A stretch of 21,249 bases of DNA from Bacillota bacterium. GTDB lineage: Bacteria; Bacillota; Clostridia; Lachnospirales; Lachnospiraceae. The first letter of the stretch is position 1, and every line of letters begins with the position of its first letter. Both the position numbers and the translations under genes were made by a program. Of the stretch, positions 1-8,149 are shown one piece after another. Location: positions 1 to 21,249 of the forward strand of contig JAEXGM010000242.1 in assembly GCA_023450835.1 (NCBI GenBank), given 5' to 3'. The notes below the pieces were generated by a model. The model was not told the origin of the DNA, did not search any database, and saw nothing but the letters and a program-made list of their open reading frames with translations.

Positions 1-1
1 A

Positions 2-1048
2 ATCTGTATGCCTGGTTGATTCACGGAATAAAACATTCGTTTTTATATAAGTAATCCGATATGGCATATCCGGAAATTCAATTCTTGAAAAAATCAAATC
101 AGCGGCAATATATCCCATGGAATCGCTGGGGATATTTACGGTAGAGAGTGCGGGTTCTATAATCTGCGATTCAATGGAATTATCAAAGCCGCAAAGTAAA
201 ATATCTTCCGGTACGGAATAATTTAAATTTTTTAAGGCCTTTAATGTTGATATTGCTAAGAAATCATTGGCGCAGAAGAAAACCTGCGGCAGCTGCGGCA
301 GGGCAGTAATTCGCCGGCTCAGCCATTCTGTATCCGTATAAGGGCTTGAATCATCATCTAAAATGCAGTGGGAGGGATTTACTGTAATATGATAGTCGTT
401 AAGCACATCACAATATCCTTTCCAGCGTTCATAAAAAGAATTGCAGTTAAAACGGTCTCCCACAAATGAGATATTACGGTATCCCTTTTCAATTAATTCT
501 TTCAGCATGATATAAACACTGCCGTGGTTTTCCATATAAAGAATGTCCGAATCCAGGTTTAAATCAGAAATGTTAGCAGCGGTATCCACAAAAATGGTCG
601 GAATACCCTGCTTACATAGAAATTCGCTGTATGTTCGGGAAAAAAGTTCAATACAGATAATTCCTTCCGTATTCTCGTAATTAAAATTAGCCGGCAAAAG
701 GAAGGAATCAATTTCGGTATCTCCGATTGTATAAATGGACAGGCGGTATCCTTTCTTGCTTATTTTCTTTTCAAAAGAATTTAGAAGGTTTGAGCAAAAA
801 TGGGAATTACCTATTAACGAATGCGTTAACAGAGCAATTTCCTTATTGCACAGGGAAGCGGACGTAATATTTTCCTGTTCTGATGATGGGACACCAAATT
901 GTCTGTAACCAATTTCAGCAGCTTTTTGAATAATCTTCTCTCTCGTTTCCTCAGAAACAGAACCGGTTCCGTTTAAGGCTTTTGACACCGTATTTCTTGA
1001 TATTGCTAATTCATTGGCAATATCAAGAATAGTAGCTCTTTTTTTCAT
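2..1048 (-). CDS. LacI/GalR-family transcriptional repressor (first of two paralogs), 3' end outside window
   Basis: The gene is open from its ATG to the window edge, 349 codons, and probably lacks only its last few codons because it aligns nearly end to end with the paralog at 9242-10282. The N-terminus is a LacI helix-turn-helix (residues about 6-28, with the recognition stretch SRNTVSKALNG), followed by a periplasmic-binding-protein-like sensor domain. The two paralogs share distinctive stretches such as NFNYE, SDI-YMEN and FVGD...SFYERW, so they probably recognise related sugars. The start is set by that alignment; no good Shine-Dalgarno stands before it, the nearest purine-rich run being about 45 nt upstream. 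It is divergent from the sugar operon starting at 1509 and is the likely repressor of that operon and of itself. The ligand is inferred from the neighbouring GH32 and fructokinase genes, not read from the protein. Confidence 0.9.
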   Translation of the reverse strand, partial: MKKRATILDIANELAISRNTVSKALNGTGSVSEETREKIIQKAAEIGYRQFGVPSSEQENITSASLCNKEIALLTHSLIGNSHFCSNLLNSFEKKISKKGYRLSIYTIGDTEIDSFLLPANFNYENTEGIICIELFSRTYSEFLCKQGIPTIFVDTAANISDLNLDSDILYMENHGSVYIMLKELIEKGYRNISFVGDRFNCNSFYERWKGYCDVLNDYHITVNPSHCILDDDSSPYTDTEWLSRRITALPQLPQVFFCANDFLAISTLKALKNLNYSVPEDILLCGFDNSIESQIIEPALSTVNIPSDSMGYIAADLIFSRIEFPDMPYRITYIKTNVLFRESTRHTD

Positions 1049-1115
1049 ATGATTATCATTGCAATTAATTAAAATGCAAAAAATTGCAAATCCTTTCTTT
1101 AAAGTATTTTAGTGT

Positions 1116-1123
1116 TACATTTG
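1116..1123 (-). promoter_or_regulatory. Candidate LacI operator, core CAAATGTA, upstream of first repressor
   Basis: The core lies inside TGTTACATTTGCAAACA (1113-1129), whose outer four bases on each side are an inverted repeat (TGTT/AACA). It sits 68 bp upstream of the first repressor gene, where autoregulation would be expected. Assignment rests on sharing the core with three other promoter-region sites in this locus. The 8-mer also occurs in coding DNA here, so this single copy is weak evidence. Confidence 0.4.
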
Positions 1124-1213
1124 CAAACATACTTCAATGTTAAGTTAAATCGATGAATAATTCTATATAAAAAGTTCACAAATATAATAGGTATTCATAG
1201 AATAAAAGAGAAA

Positions 1214-1232
1214 CAAATGTGCAAATGTAAAC
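1214..1232 (+). promoter_or_regulatory. Candidate LacI operator with tandem CAAATGT cores
   Basis: Two copies of CAAATGT lie 8 bp apart, and the second continues as CAAATGTAAAC. That 11-base string recurs exactly at 10335-10345 in front of the second repressor gene. The site lies about 40 bp upstream of the -35 box of the sugar operon promoter, between the divergent genes. Confidence 0.45.
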
Positions 1233-1271
1233 TAAATAAAATAAAAACTGTACATAATGTAAAATATATAG

Positions 1272-1300
1272 TTGACAAATGTAGATAATAATGTTACTAT
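1272..1300 (+). promoter_or_regulatory. Sigma-A promoter of the sugar operon, with candidate operator on the -35
   Basis: TTGACA (1272-1277) is followed by a 17-bp spacer and TACTAT (1295-1300), with TG at 1292-1293 making an extended -10. A CAAATGTA core (1276-1283) overlaps the -35 box, so a bound repressor would block RNA polymerase. Transcription would start near 1307, leaving a leader of about 200 nt before the first permease gene. Confidence 0.6.
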
Positions 1301-1346
1301 TGCATCATGATAAAGATAAGCAATGTGATACAAACTATTTATTGAA

Positions 1347-1386
1347 GCAGTATCACAAGCAAGCTTGTGGTAGGCAGGAGTATAAG
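1347..1386 (+). repeat. Leader hairpin unit 1 (GCAGTATC ... GTATAAG)
   Basis: The unit begins GCAGTATC and ends GTATAAG, as does the unit at 1425-1483. Its interior contains CACAAG (1354-1359) and CTTGTG (1364-1369), a 6-bp stem with a four-base loop. It lies in the transcribed leader of the sugar operon. It could be a copy of a small intergenic repeat family or half of a structured leader RNA; no known riboswitch consensus was recognised. Confidence 0.45.
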
Positions 1387-1415
1387 TTTGAAAATGCGCT
1401 GCATTTTTCAAACTT
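1384..1415 (+). other. Stem-loop in operon leader between the two repeat units
   Basis: AAGTTTGAAAATGC (1384-1397) pairs with GCATTTTTCAAACTT (1401-1415), leaving one bulged base and a three-base loop. A mainly T/A-rich run (TTTTAATTAA) follows, so weak termination or attenuation is possible, though the loop is tight and the stem AT-rich. Confidence 0.5.
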
Positions 1416-1424
1416 TTAATTAAG

Positions 1425-1483
1425 GCAGTATCGTGCAGACTGCATACAGTCTGCGGCAAGCCTGCGGTATGCACGGGTATAAG
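1425..1483 (+). repeat. Leader hairpin unit 2 with mutually exclusive stems
   Basis: Flanked by GCAGTATC and GTATAAG like unit 1. Inside, GCAGACTG (1435-1442) pairs perfectly with CAGTCTGC (1447-1454) around a four-base loop. TGCATAC (1441-1447) can instead pair with GTATGCA (1467-1473), and CGTGCA (1432-1437) with TGCACG (1470-1475). The first two pairings share bases and cannot coexist. Whether this is regulatory or simply the internal symmetry of a palindromic repeat cannot be decided from one sequence. Confidence 0.45.
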
Positions 1484-1508
1484 AATAAAAGAATTATAAG
1501 GAGCTGCT

Positions 1509-2429
1509 ATGGAAAAAGGAAAAAAGAGAAGCAAAAATAATTCCAGCCTTATGTACATAAAGAAAAACTGGCAATTATATGTTGTGTTTATGATGCCTGC
1601 ATTTTTACTTACATTGGTATTTAAATATCTGCCAATCGGCGGAATATTAATGGCTTTTAAAGCTTATAATCCGAGGCTTGGCATTTGGGGAAGTAATTGG
1701 GTGGGCGTGAGAAATTTCAGCAGATTTATAAGTTCACCTGATTTTGTGGGGTATCTGTTAAATACCTTAAAGCTGAGTATATACGGATTACTCTGGGGGT
1801 TTCCGGTACCGGTTATTTTAGCTTTATTGTTAAACCGGATAAATAGTAAAAAGATAAAAAAGAATATTCAGCTTGTTTTATATGCACCTAATTTCATATC
1901 GGTTATTGTGCTTTGCGGAATGGTCTTCATATTTTTATCACCTATCGGCCCGGTAAATAAAATATTGGGAACAAGCATTAATTTTATGACAATGCCCGAG
2001 GCTTTCCGCTCTATTTATATAGCAAGCGGAATTTGGCAGGGAGCAGGATGGGCCTCCATTATGTATACGGCCGCACTTTCAAATGCCAGCCAGGAACTTA
2101 CGGAAGCTGCAATCATAGACGGTGCTGATGTTCTGCATCAAATAAGGCATGTGGACATACCCGCAATTAAGTCCATAATTGTAATTCAGTTTATCTTACA
2201 GGCGGGTAATATCATGAGCCTGGGTTTTGAGAAAGCATATGCGTTGCAGACTTCTATGAATATACCTTCTTCGGAAATTATTCCAACCTATGTATATAAG
2301 TTAGGTCTGCAGTTGGGAGATTATAGTTTTTCTACAGCAGTTGGATTATTTAACTCCGTTATCAACGTAATATTACTGTTAATGGTCAATGGAATTGTAA
2401 AACGGTTTAACGAAGGCGAAGGATTATAG
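1509..2429 (+). CDS. Sugar ABC transporter permease, LplB/MalF type
   Basis: This is the first inner-membrane subunit of a carbohydrate ABC importer of the LplB subgroup. The 306-residue length, the basic N-terminus followed by a hydrophobic helix, and about six membrane segments fit the family. The cytoplasmic EAA loop that docks the ATPase begins at E199 (EAAIIDGAD, then HVDIP). A Shine-Dalgarno AAGGAG (1498-1503) precedes the ATG. The stop is 12 bp before the next permease, with which it should form the heterodimeric channel. No ATPase is encoded in this operon, so a shared MsmX/UgpC-like ATPase is expected (inference). The substrate is inferred from the following GH32 genes to be sucrose or fructo-oligosaccharide; LplB-type permeases as a class carry many oligosaccharides. 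Confidence 0.92.
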   Translation: MEKGKKRSKNNSSLMYIKKNWQLYVVFMMPAFLLTLVFKYLPIGGILMAFKAYNPRLGIWGSNWVGVRNFSRFISSPDFVGYLLNTLKLSIYGLLWGFPVPVILALLLNRINSKKIKKNIQLVLYAPNFISVIVLCGMVFIFLSPIGPVNKILGTSINFMTMPEAFRSIYIASGIWQGAGWASIMYTAALSNASQELTEAAIIDGADVLHQIRHVDIPAIKSIIVIQFILQAGNIMSLGFEKAYALQTSMNIPSSEIIPTYVYKLGLQLGDYSFSTAVGLFNSVINVILLLMVNGIVKRFNEGEGL

Positions 2430-2441
2430 AAAGGGGTTAAT

Positions 2442-3335
2442 ATGAATAAAAAGTTTTCAAAGCTGTCAGGAAAAGATCAGGTTATATTGGGATTGGGATA
2501 TTTATTAATAGGATTATTTGCCCTGGCTATCATAATTCCGCTTATCTTTGTCGTTGTGGCTTCCTTTATGGATCCTAATGTCTTAAACAGCAAAGGAATT
2601 AGCTTTAATATGGCAAACTGGTCTTTGGACGGCTATCACAGAGTCATTGAAAATAAAATGATAGGAAAGGGTTTTCTTAATTCCATTCTCTATTCCGTTG
2701 GTTTTTCAATATTATCAGTTGGCGTGACGCTGTTTGCGGCATATCCGCTTTCTAAAAAGGATCTGGCAGGCAGAAGATTTTTCAATACATTTTTTGTTAT
2801 TACCATGTTTTTTGGCGGCGGTTTAATGCCTACGTATTTATTGATTAATAAATTGCATATGGTAAATACCATTTGGGCCATCATAGTACCAAATGCAGTG
2901 AATGTATGGAATATCATTTTAGCAAGAACTTATTTTCAATCCGTTCCCGGAGAGTTAAGAGAAGCATCTTCTGTAGATGGTGCCTCCGACGTGCTGCATT
3001 TCTTTCGAATATTAATGCCTGTGTGCAAGCCCATTATTGCCGTGCTGGTCTTGTGGCAGTTCGTGGGAATGTGGAACAGTTACTTTGATGCCATGATTTA
3101 TTTGGAGGATTCCTGGCTGCAGCCCCTGCAATTGGTGTTAAGATCAATTTTGATACAAAATACACCGGATCCCGGAATGGTGGCGGATATCCAAAGTGCG
3201 GCGGAGATGTCAAAGCTGGCTGAATTATTAAAATACTCAACGATTGTCGTATCAAGCCTGCCATTATTAATAATGTATCCATTCTTTCAAAAATATTTTG
3301 ACAGTGGGGTTATGGTAGGTTCTATCAAAGGTTAA
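2442..3335 (+). CDS. Sugar ABC transporter permease, YtcP/LplC (MalG) type
   Basis: This is the second membrane subunit of the importer, 297 residues with six predicted hydrophobic segments. The EAA-like loop starts at E174 (EASSVDGASD, then ILMP). The phrases FGGGLMPTYLL and WNSYFDAMIYL are typical of the YtcP/LplC subgroup. A GAAAGGGG ribosome binding site stands just before the ATG. It follows the LplB-type permease by 12 bp and precedes the binding-protein gene by 78 bp, so all three are very likely cotranscribed and form one transporter. Like its partner it needs an ATPase encoded elsewhere. Confidence 0.92.
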   Translation: MNKKFSKLSGKDQVILGLGYLLIGLFALAIIIPLIFVVVASFMDPNVLNSKGISFNMANWSLDGYHRVIENKMIGKGFLNSILYSVGFSILSVGVTLFAAYPLSKKDLAGRRFFNTFFVITMFFGGGLMPTYLLINKLHMVNTIWAIIVPNAVNVWNIILARTYFQSVPGELREASSVDGASDVLHFFRILMPVCKPIIAVLVLWQFVGMWNSYFDAMIYLEDSWLQPLQLVLRSILIQNTPDPGMVADIQSAAEMSKLAELLKYSTIVVSSLPLLIMYPFFQKYFDSGVMVGSIKG

Positions 3336-3413
3336 TCATTTTTGACATAAAGGCTGTAAAGAAGGAAGATTAACATTTCAGTAAAATAGTTCTTTATTAA
3401 AGGAGGAAAAGTT

Positions 3414-5036
3414 ATGGGAAAAAGATTTCAAAAAATGGTAGCACTTGCAGCAGTGGTTGCAATGGTTACATCATTGGGGGCTTGCGGAAAGAATACAGCT
3501 GATAACAAGGAAGCGGCACAACCGGTTCAGGAGTCAAAGAATATTGAATTCCCGCTGGCTCAGCCGGAAACATTATCTATTCTGACAAGTGCGGAAGCTA
3601 CTTCCACTCAAAATCCGGATGAAAAAGTTATCTATCAGAGAATTAAAAAAGAAACAAATGTAAATGTAGATTGGACATGTTATGTAAAGGACCAGTTTGT
3701 TGATAAAAGAAATTTAGTCCTTGCCAAAGGAAGCGGTCTGCCTGATATTATATTAAATGCAGAGATGGGGACATTAGATCTGCTGAAATACGGCTCACAG
3801 GGCATCATTGTACCGGTTGAAGATTTAATTGACAAATACATGCCGAATCTGAAAAAAGTGCTGGATGAAAATCCAAACTACCGTAAACTGATTACCGCAC
3901 CGGACGGACATATTTATTCCTTTCCGTGGATTGAACAGTTAGGGACAGGAAAAGAAGCTATTCAGGCGATTGGCGGTATGCCCTTCATCAACAAAGACTG
4001 GCTGGATCAATTGGGACTTGAAATGCCCACAACAATTGAAGAATTTGAAAATGTACTTACCGCATTTAAAGAAAAGATACCTAATTCTATCCCTATGTCC
4101 TTTCGAATTAATGGCGGAAACGAAGACCTGGGATTTATCTTAGGGGCTTTCGGATATGGTGATAACCCGGATCATATTATGGTGGATGAAAATAATAAAG
4201 TCCTTTATTCGGTAGCTGACGAGGGGTATAAGGAAGGTATTGCCTGGCTCCATACATTACAGGAAAAAGGATTGATTGATCCTGAAGCGTATACACAGGA
4301 TTGGGCGACCTTAGTAGCAAAAGGAAAAGAAGACAGATACGGTGTGTATTTCGGATGGGACAATCTCGGTGTGCCGGGAACTGCTGCCTCCTATGTTCCG
4401 ATGCCGGCATTAAAAGGACCCAGCGGGGAAGCAAATGCACCCAGACAAAGCGGTACTGCCGAGGGCGGTTTTCAGGCCGGAAGAGCTGTCATTACAAGTG
4501 ATTGCAAGAACCTGGAGCTGGCTGCAAAATGGATTGATCTTATGTATGAGCCTCTTCAATCCGTACAGAACAACTGGGGAACCTATGGCGAAGAAGGAAA
4601 AGATAATATCTTTGAACTAAAAGATGACGGAACCTTATCCCATACACCTCTTGACAGTTTGACAGTATCACCCTGGGAAGCCAGATGTGCTCAAATGGTT
4701 GGCGGACCCCTGGCTGTTTTAAACAGTTACTATGGCAAATATACAACCTGCCCGCCGGATGCCTTAGAAAGAATGGATTTTGTAAAGAGCTATGTAAAAG
4801 ATATGAAATACGAGATGGTTTATCCCAATGTATTTATGTCACAGGAAGACTCTGAAACTTTAGCACAGTGTGAGACCGGCATTAAGCAATATGCGGAACA
4901 AAAGAAAGCAGAATGGATTTTAAATGGCGGAGTCGAAAAAGAATGGGATAGCTATCTGAAGAAATTAGACCAGCTCGGTTTAAAGAAGTATCTTGAAATA
5001 AAGCAGAAATATTTAGATGCATATTTAAGTAAATAA
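3414..5036 (+). CDS. Lipoprotein solute-binding protein of the sugar ABC importer (LplA/LipO-like)
   Basis: This is the extracellular sugar-capturing component. The signal peptide ends in a lipobox SLGAC with the lipidated cysteine at residue 24; an acidic/Asn-rich linker follows, then an extracellular solute-binding domain. At 540 residues it fits the large LplA/LipO group that pairs with LplB/YtcP permeases. A near-perfect AAAGGAGG precedes the ATG, stronger than those of the permeases, as expected for a subunit needed in excess. A long hairpin at 5050-5118 follows the stop and could protect the transcript's 3' end. Aromatic-rich stretches (for example YSFPWIEQ) are plausible sugar contacts. 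Specificity for beta-fructans is inferred from the neighbours only. Confidence 0.92.
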   Translation: MGKRFQKMVALAAVVAMVTSLGACGKNTADNKEAAQPVQESKNIEFPLAQPETLSILTSAEATSTQNPDEKVIYQRIKKETNVNVDWTCYVKDQFVDKRNLVLAKGSGLPDIILNAEMGTLDLLKYGSQGIIVPVEDLIDKYMPNLKKVLDENPNYRKLITAPDGHIYSFPWIEQLGTGKEAIQAIGGMPFINKDWLDQLGLEMPTTIEEFENVLTAFKEKIPNSIPMSFRINGGNEDLGFILGAFGYGDNPDHIMVDENNKVLYSVADEGYKEGIAWLHTLQEKGLIDPEAYTQDWATLVAKGKEDRYGVYFGWDNLGVPGTAASYVPMPALKGPSGEANAPRQSGTAEGGFQAGRAVITSDCKNLELAAKWIDLMYEPLQSVQNNWGTYGEEGKDNIFELKDDGTLSHTPLDSLTVSPWEARCAQMVGGPLAVLNSYYGKYTTCPPDALERMDFVKSYVKDMKYEMVYPNVFMSQEDSETLAQCETGIKQYAEQKKAEWILNGGVEKEWDSYLKKLDQLGLKKYLEIKQKYLDAYLSK

Positions 5037-5049
5037 AAATTTAAAGTGA

Positions 5050-5118
5050 TATAAATGGGGCTGTTGCAAAATAAAGTCATACTCCGCAGGGCTTTATTCT
5101 GCAGCAGCCCCATTTATA
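5050..5118 (+). repeat. Long intercistronic hairpin between binding-protein and GH32 genes
   Basis: The arms 5050-5076 and 5092-5118 are 27 nt each and pair throughout, except for one U-G wobble and one A-C mismatch, around a 15-nt loop. No U-tract follows the right arm, so it is a poor intrinsic terminator. Its position after the binding-protein gene fits an RNA-stabilising or processing hairpin that raises the level of the upstream genes over the hydrolase genes. A decayed palindromic element is an alternative. Confidence 0.75.
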
Positions 5119-5163
5119 GAAAATGAATAAAAGTTTAGTATTAAAATTATAAGGGGAAAGTGA

Positions 5164-6600
5164 ATGAGTGATTTATTAAAAAAGGCGCAAAGATATCAGG
5201 AAGAGAAAGCAGATAAGATACCAGGTGCCGGGAGGCCGGATTTTCATGTCAGCTCACCGGTTGGATGGATGAATGATCCCAATGGCTGGTCAGTCTATCA
5301 GGGAGAGTATCATCTTTTTTTTCAATATCATCCATATAGTACCCATTGGGGTCCTATGCACTGGGGACATATGAAAACAAAAGACTTTATAAAATGGGAG
5401 AGAATGCCCGCCGCTATGGCACCGGATATGCAATATGATAAGAATGGATGCTTTTCGGGCAGTGCCATTGAAAATAATGGAGAACATATCCTGATGTATA
5501 CTGGGGTATATGAAGATTGCCAGGTTCAATGCATAGCAATTGGAGACGGAGAAAAATATACAAAATTAGAACAAAATCCTGTTATCACAGGAAAAATGCT
5601 GCCGGAAGGATGCAATATTCACGATTTCAGAGATCCTAAAATCTGGATAAAAGACGGGACATATTATGCCGTAATAGGAAGTAAGAACCAAAAGAATGAC
5701 GGACAGGTGGTTATTTTTAAATCAAAGGATTTAAAAACCTGGGAATATATAAATACCCTGGATCAATCGGAAATGCGTTATGGGGCAATGTGGGAATGCC
5801 CTGATTTATTTGAATTGGAGGGGCAGGATGTACTCCTTACGTCTCCTCAATTTATGGAAGCAGAAGGTCTGGAATTTCATAACGGAAACGGAACTATGTG
5901 TATTATTGGGACAGTGGATGAAAATAGCAGATTAATAAGAAAGAGAATTCATGCCATAGATTACGGTCTGGATTTTTATGCACCGCAGACCCTTGAAGCG
6001 GCTGATGGCAGAAGAATTATGATTGCCTGGATGCAATCCTGGGACAATTATATTACCCCCGAAGAATTTGAATGGTCCGGAATTATGAGTATTCCCCGGG
6101 TATTAAGTTTAAAAAATGACAGGTTGTATCAATACCCTGTAAGTGAAGTGGAAGCCTACAGGCAGAATCAATTTAGGAAAAGTCTCACAGTTAAAGCAGG
6201 AAATTCTTACATACAGCTGATAAAGGGAAGACAAATTGATTTAATCTTAAAGCTTGAAAAAGCAGAGTGCAGTTACTTTGAAATTAAGCTTGCCTGCGGA
6301 GAAGGTAAGTATACGAAAGTGACTTATGAACCGATGAAAGATACTATAACCTTTGACAGGTCCTATTCAGGACTTCATAAAGATGTAGTGTGTATCAGAA
6401 AAATGGAAATTGATTCCTTTCACGAAGATATGGAAATAAGGATATTAATGGATAAGTACACTATTGAGATGTTTGTTGACGGGGGAAAATATGCCCTGAG
6501 TTCATTGATTTATACCAATTTAGATTTTGCTGGTATTGATTTTGCTACAGATGGACAAGTGCATTTAAATATTGAGAAATATGATATTATAGTGCAATAA
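5164..6600 (+). CDS. Cytoplasmic GH32 beta-fructosidase (sucrose / fructo-oligosaccharide hydrolase)
   Basis: This enzyme hydrolyses beta-fructofuranosides and releases fructose. The GH32 catalytic triad is complete: the nucleophile D38 in WMNDPNG, the transition-state stabiliser D157 in RDPK and the acid/base E211 in WECPD. The FSGS motif (97-100) also fits. The five-bladed propeller spans roughly residues 25-330 and a C-terminal beta-sandwich follows. No signal peptide is present, so it acts inside the cell on imported sugar. At 478 residues it matches typical sucrose-6-phosphate hydrolases and intracellular beta-fructosidases. The partner transporter is an ABC importer, which delivers unphosphorylated sugar, and a fructokinase is present, so free sucrose or fructo-oligosaccharide is more likely than sucrose-6-phosphate. 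The ribosome binding site is AAGGGGAAAG. The preceding hairpin separates it from the transporter genes. Confidence 0.93.
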   Translation: MSDLLKKAQRYQEEKADKIPGAGRPDFHVSSPVGWMNDPNGWSVYQGEYHLFFQYHPYSTHWGPMHWGHMKTKDFIKWERMPAAMAPDMQYDKNGCFSGSAIENNGEHILMYTGVYEDCQVQCIAIGDGEKYTKLEQNPVITGKMLPEGCNIHDFRDPKIWIKDGTYYAVIGSKNQKNDGQVVIFKSKDLKTWEYINTLDQSEMRYGAMWECPDLFELEGQDVLLTSPQFMEAEGLEFHNGNGTMCIIGTVDENSRLIRKRIHAIDYGLDFYAPQTLEAADGRRIMIAWMQSWDNYITPEEFEWSGIMSIPRVLSLKNDRLYQYPVSEVEAYRQNQFRKSLTVKAGNSYIQLIKGRQIDLILKLEKAECSYFEIKLACGEGKYTKVTYEPMKDTITFDRSYSGLHKDVVCIRKMEIDSFHEDMEIRILMDKYTIEMFVDGGKYALSSLIYTNLDFAGIDFATDGQVHLNIEKYDIIVQ

Positions 6601-6625
6601 TTATGCTGGGCGAGGGAGAAGGCTG

Positions 6626-8113
6626 ATGAAAAAGGCAGGCATTTTATTGATAATCGGTTTAGCTTTTATGGCAGCAGGGTGCAGAAAGATGAATTCAGAT
6701 ACGGTTGTGGCTGATAATAAGGAAGAAGTGTCTATATTTCCCTTACCTGATAATGGGTTTGTGGGAGATCCTATGCCATATTATGACGGAGAAAAAATGA
6801 ATATATTTTTCCTGGATGATCAAAGGAGCGGAAGCCAGGGATATCATCCATGGGCTCGTTATATTACAACAGATTTTTGTAAATATGACTATTTAGGTGA
6901 TGTCATACCATATGGGGAGGATATTACAAAGCAGGATATTGCTCTGGGAACAGGCTCTGTTGTGAAAGATGAACAGGGGTTATATCATGCGTTCTATACC
7001 GGACACAATGATACATACTCCCCAAAGGAAGCAATTATGCATGCTACCAGTACGGATCTGCAAAACTGGGACAAGCATGAGAAGGATACTTTTTATGCAG
7101 ATAAAGAGTATTCTTCCGATGACTTTCGAGATCCATACGTTTTTTTTAACAAAGAAGAACAAAAATATTGGATGCTGGTTACAACAAGAAAAAACAATAT
7201 GGGTGTGATAGTACTTTATAAATCTGTTGATTTAATCCATTGGAATAATGAAAAGGTACTTTTTGAAAATGATATGGGATCAGATGCCAATATGGAATGC
7301 CCTACATTAATAGAATGGAATGGTTACTGGTATCTGACATTTTCGGATCAATGGCCGGACAGGGTCGTTCATTACAGAATTGCAAAATCACCTGACGGTC
7401 CCTTTGAGAAACCGGAGAGGGATTATTTTGACGGCAGCGGATTTTATGCGGGACGGCTGGAAAAAGCAGAGGATAAAATGTATTTAATAGGCTGGAATGC
7501 AACCAAGGATGGTCATCAGGATGAAAATAATTATAATTGGGCAGGAAATTTAGTGACCCATCAGGTGGTGCAGCAAAAAGATGGGGTGTTAAATATTATC
7601 CCGGTTCAAAGTGTTATAAAAGCAATGGACCATAATAGAAAGATTAGTACTTCGTACATTTCGGAATCTGTTACAAAAGAAAACAGGGAGTTTCATTTTT
7701 CAGGAGCCGGCTATGAAAACGTAGCTTTCCCTAAAATAGATAAAAGTACTAAGATAACAGGAGTTTTAAAACTAAATGATAAGACAAATATCTGTGGTTT
7801 TGCATTTAATTTAGGCACTAATAATATCGGTACACTGAATTTCGTAATGAATAAACAAGAGGGCTATATAGGCTTTTTTAATAAACCTACGGATATCATC
7901 TCCGGGGAAGAGGCCCAGTCAAAAGTAAAGTATGCTTTCAGGGACGGCGATGAAATTCGGTTTACAATCTTAATAGACAATACGGTTGCCGCGATATATC
8001 TTAATAATGAAATTGCCTTAACTGCAAGGATGTATTCGGCCAATAATGAAGAGTGGGGGTTTTTCTGTGATAATTCAAATGTAACGCTAAAGGATATTAA
8101 AGTATATAAATAA
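6626..8113 (+). CDS. Lipid-anchored GH32-like (clan GH-J) glycosidase
   Basis: The signal peptide ends in lipobox MAAGC with the lipidated cysteine at residue 19, so the enzyme sits on the outer face of the membrane. The GH-J triad can be traced: D48 in VGDPMPYYDG (in place of WMNDPNG), D169 in FRDPY and E224 in MECPT. LGTGS (107-111) takes the place of the FSGS loop. After the propeller there is a beta-sandwich-like tail (about 360-495). It lies 25 bp after the cytoplasmic GH32 gene and is preceded by a GAGGGAGAAGG ribosome binding site. The likely role is to trim beta-fructan or a fructosylated glycan outside the cell for the importer. The divergent nucleophile motif means that fructosyl transfer or a non-fructan substrate remains possible. 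Confidence 0.82.
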   Translation: MKKAGILLIIGLAFMAAGCRKMNSDTVVADNKEEVSIFPLPDNGFVGDPMPYYDGEKMNIFFLDDQRSGSQGYHPWARYITTDFCKYDYLGDVIPYGEDITKQDIALGTGSVVKDEQGLYHAFYTGHNDTYSPKEAIMHATSTDLQNWDKHEKDTFYADKEYSSDDFRDPYVFFNKEEQKYWMLVTTRKNNMGVIVLYKSVDLIHWNNEKVLFENDMGSDANMECPTLIEWNGYWYLTFSDQWPDRVVHYRIAKSPDGPFEKPERDYFDGSGFYAGRLEKAEDKMYLIGWNATKDGHQDENNYNWAGNLVTHQVVQQKDGVLNIIPVQSVIKAMDHNRKISTSYISESVTKENREFHFSGAGYENVAFPKIDKSTKITGVLKLNDKTNICGFAFNLGTNNIGTLNFVMNKQEGYIGFFNKPTDIISGEEAQSKVKYAFRDGDEIRFTILIDNTVAAIYLNNEIALTARMYSANNEEWGFFCDNSNVTLKDIKVYK

Positions 8114-8149
8114 TTTCAAACAACAGTTACATAGTAAGGATGAATAAAA

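Noticed and set aside
1347..1483. A CRISPR array or T-box/riboswitch in the operon leader
   Set aside because: Only two imperfect units with different interiors are present, which is not a CRISPR pattern, and no T-box AGGGTGGNACCGCG-like segment or known riboswitch core is visible.
1232..1558. A 108-residue minus-strand frame overlapping the sugar operon promoter and the first permease start
   Set aside because: It covers the promoter, leader hairpins and permease start on the other strand, has no ribosome binding site and its Tyr/Leu/Ile-rich composition is what AT-rich DNA gives by chance.
3655..3662. CAAATGTA inside the binding-protein gene (another at 8076-8083 in the lipoprotein gene)
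   Set aside because: Both encode ordinary residues in frame and have no promoter context. They are kept only as evidence that the 8-mer is not rare in this DNA.
5050..5118. An insertion-sequence remnant
   Set aside because: The inverted repeats enclose only 15 bases, no transposase fragment or target duplication is seen, and a functional intercistronic hairpin is simpler.
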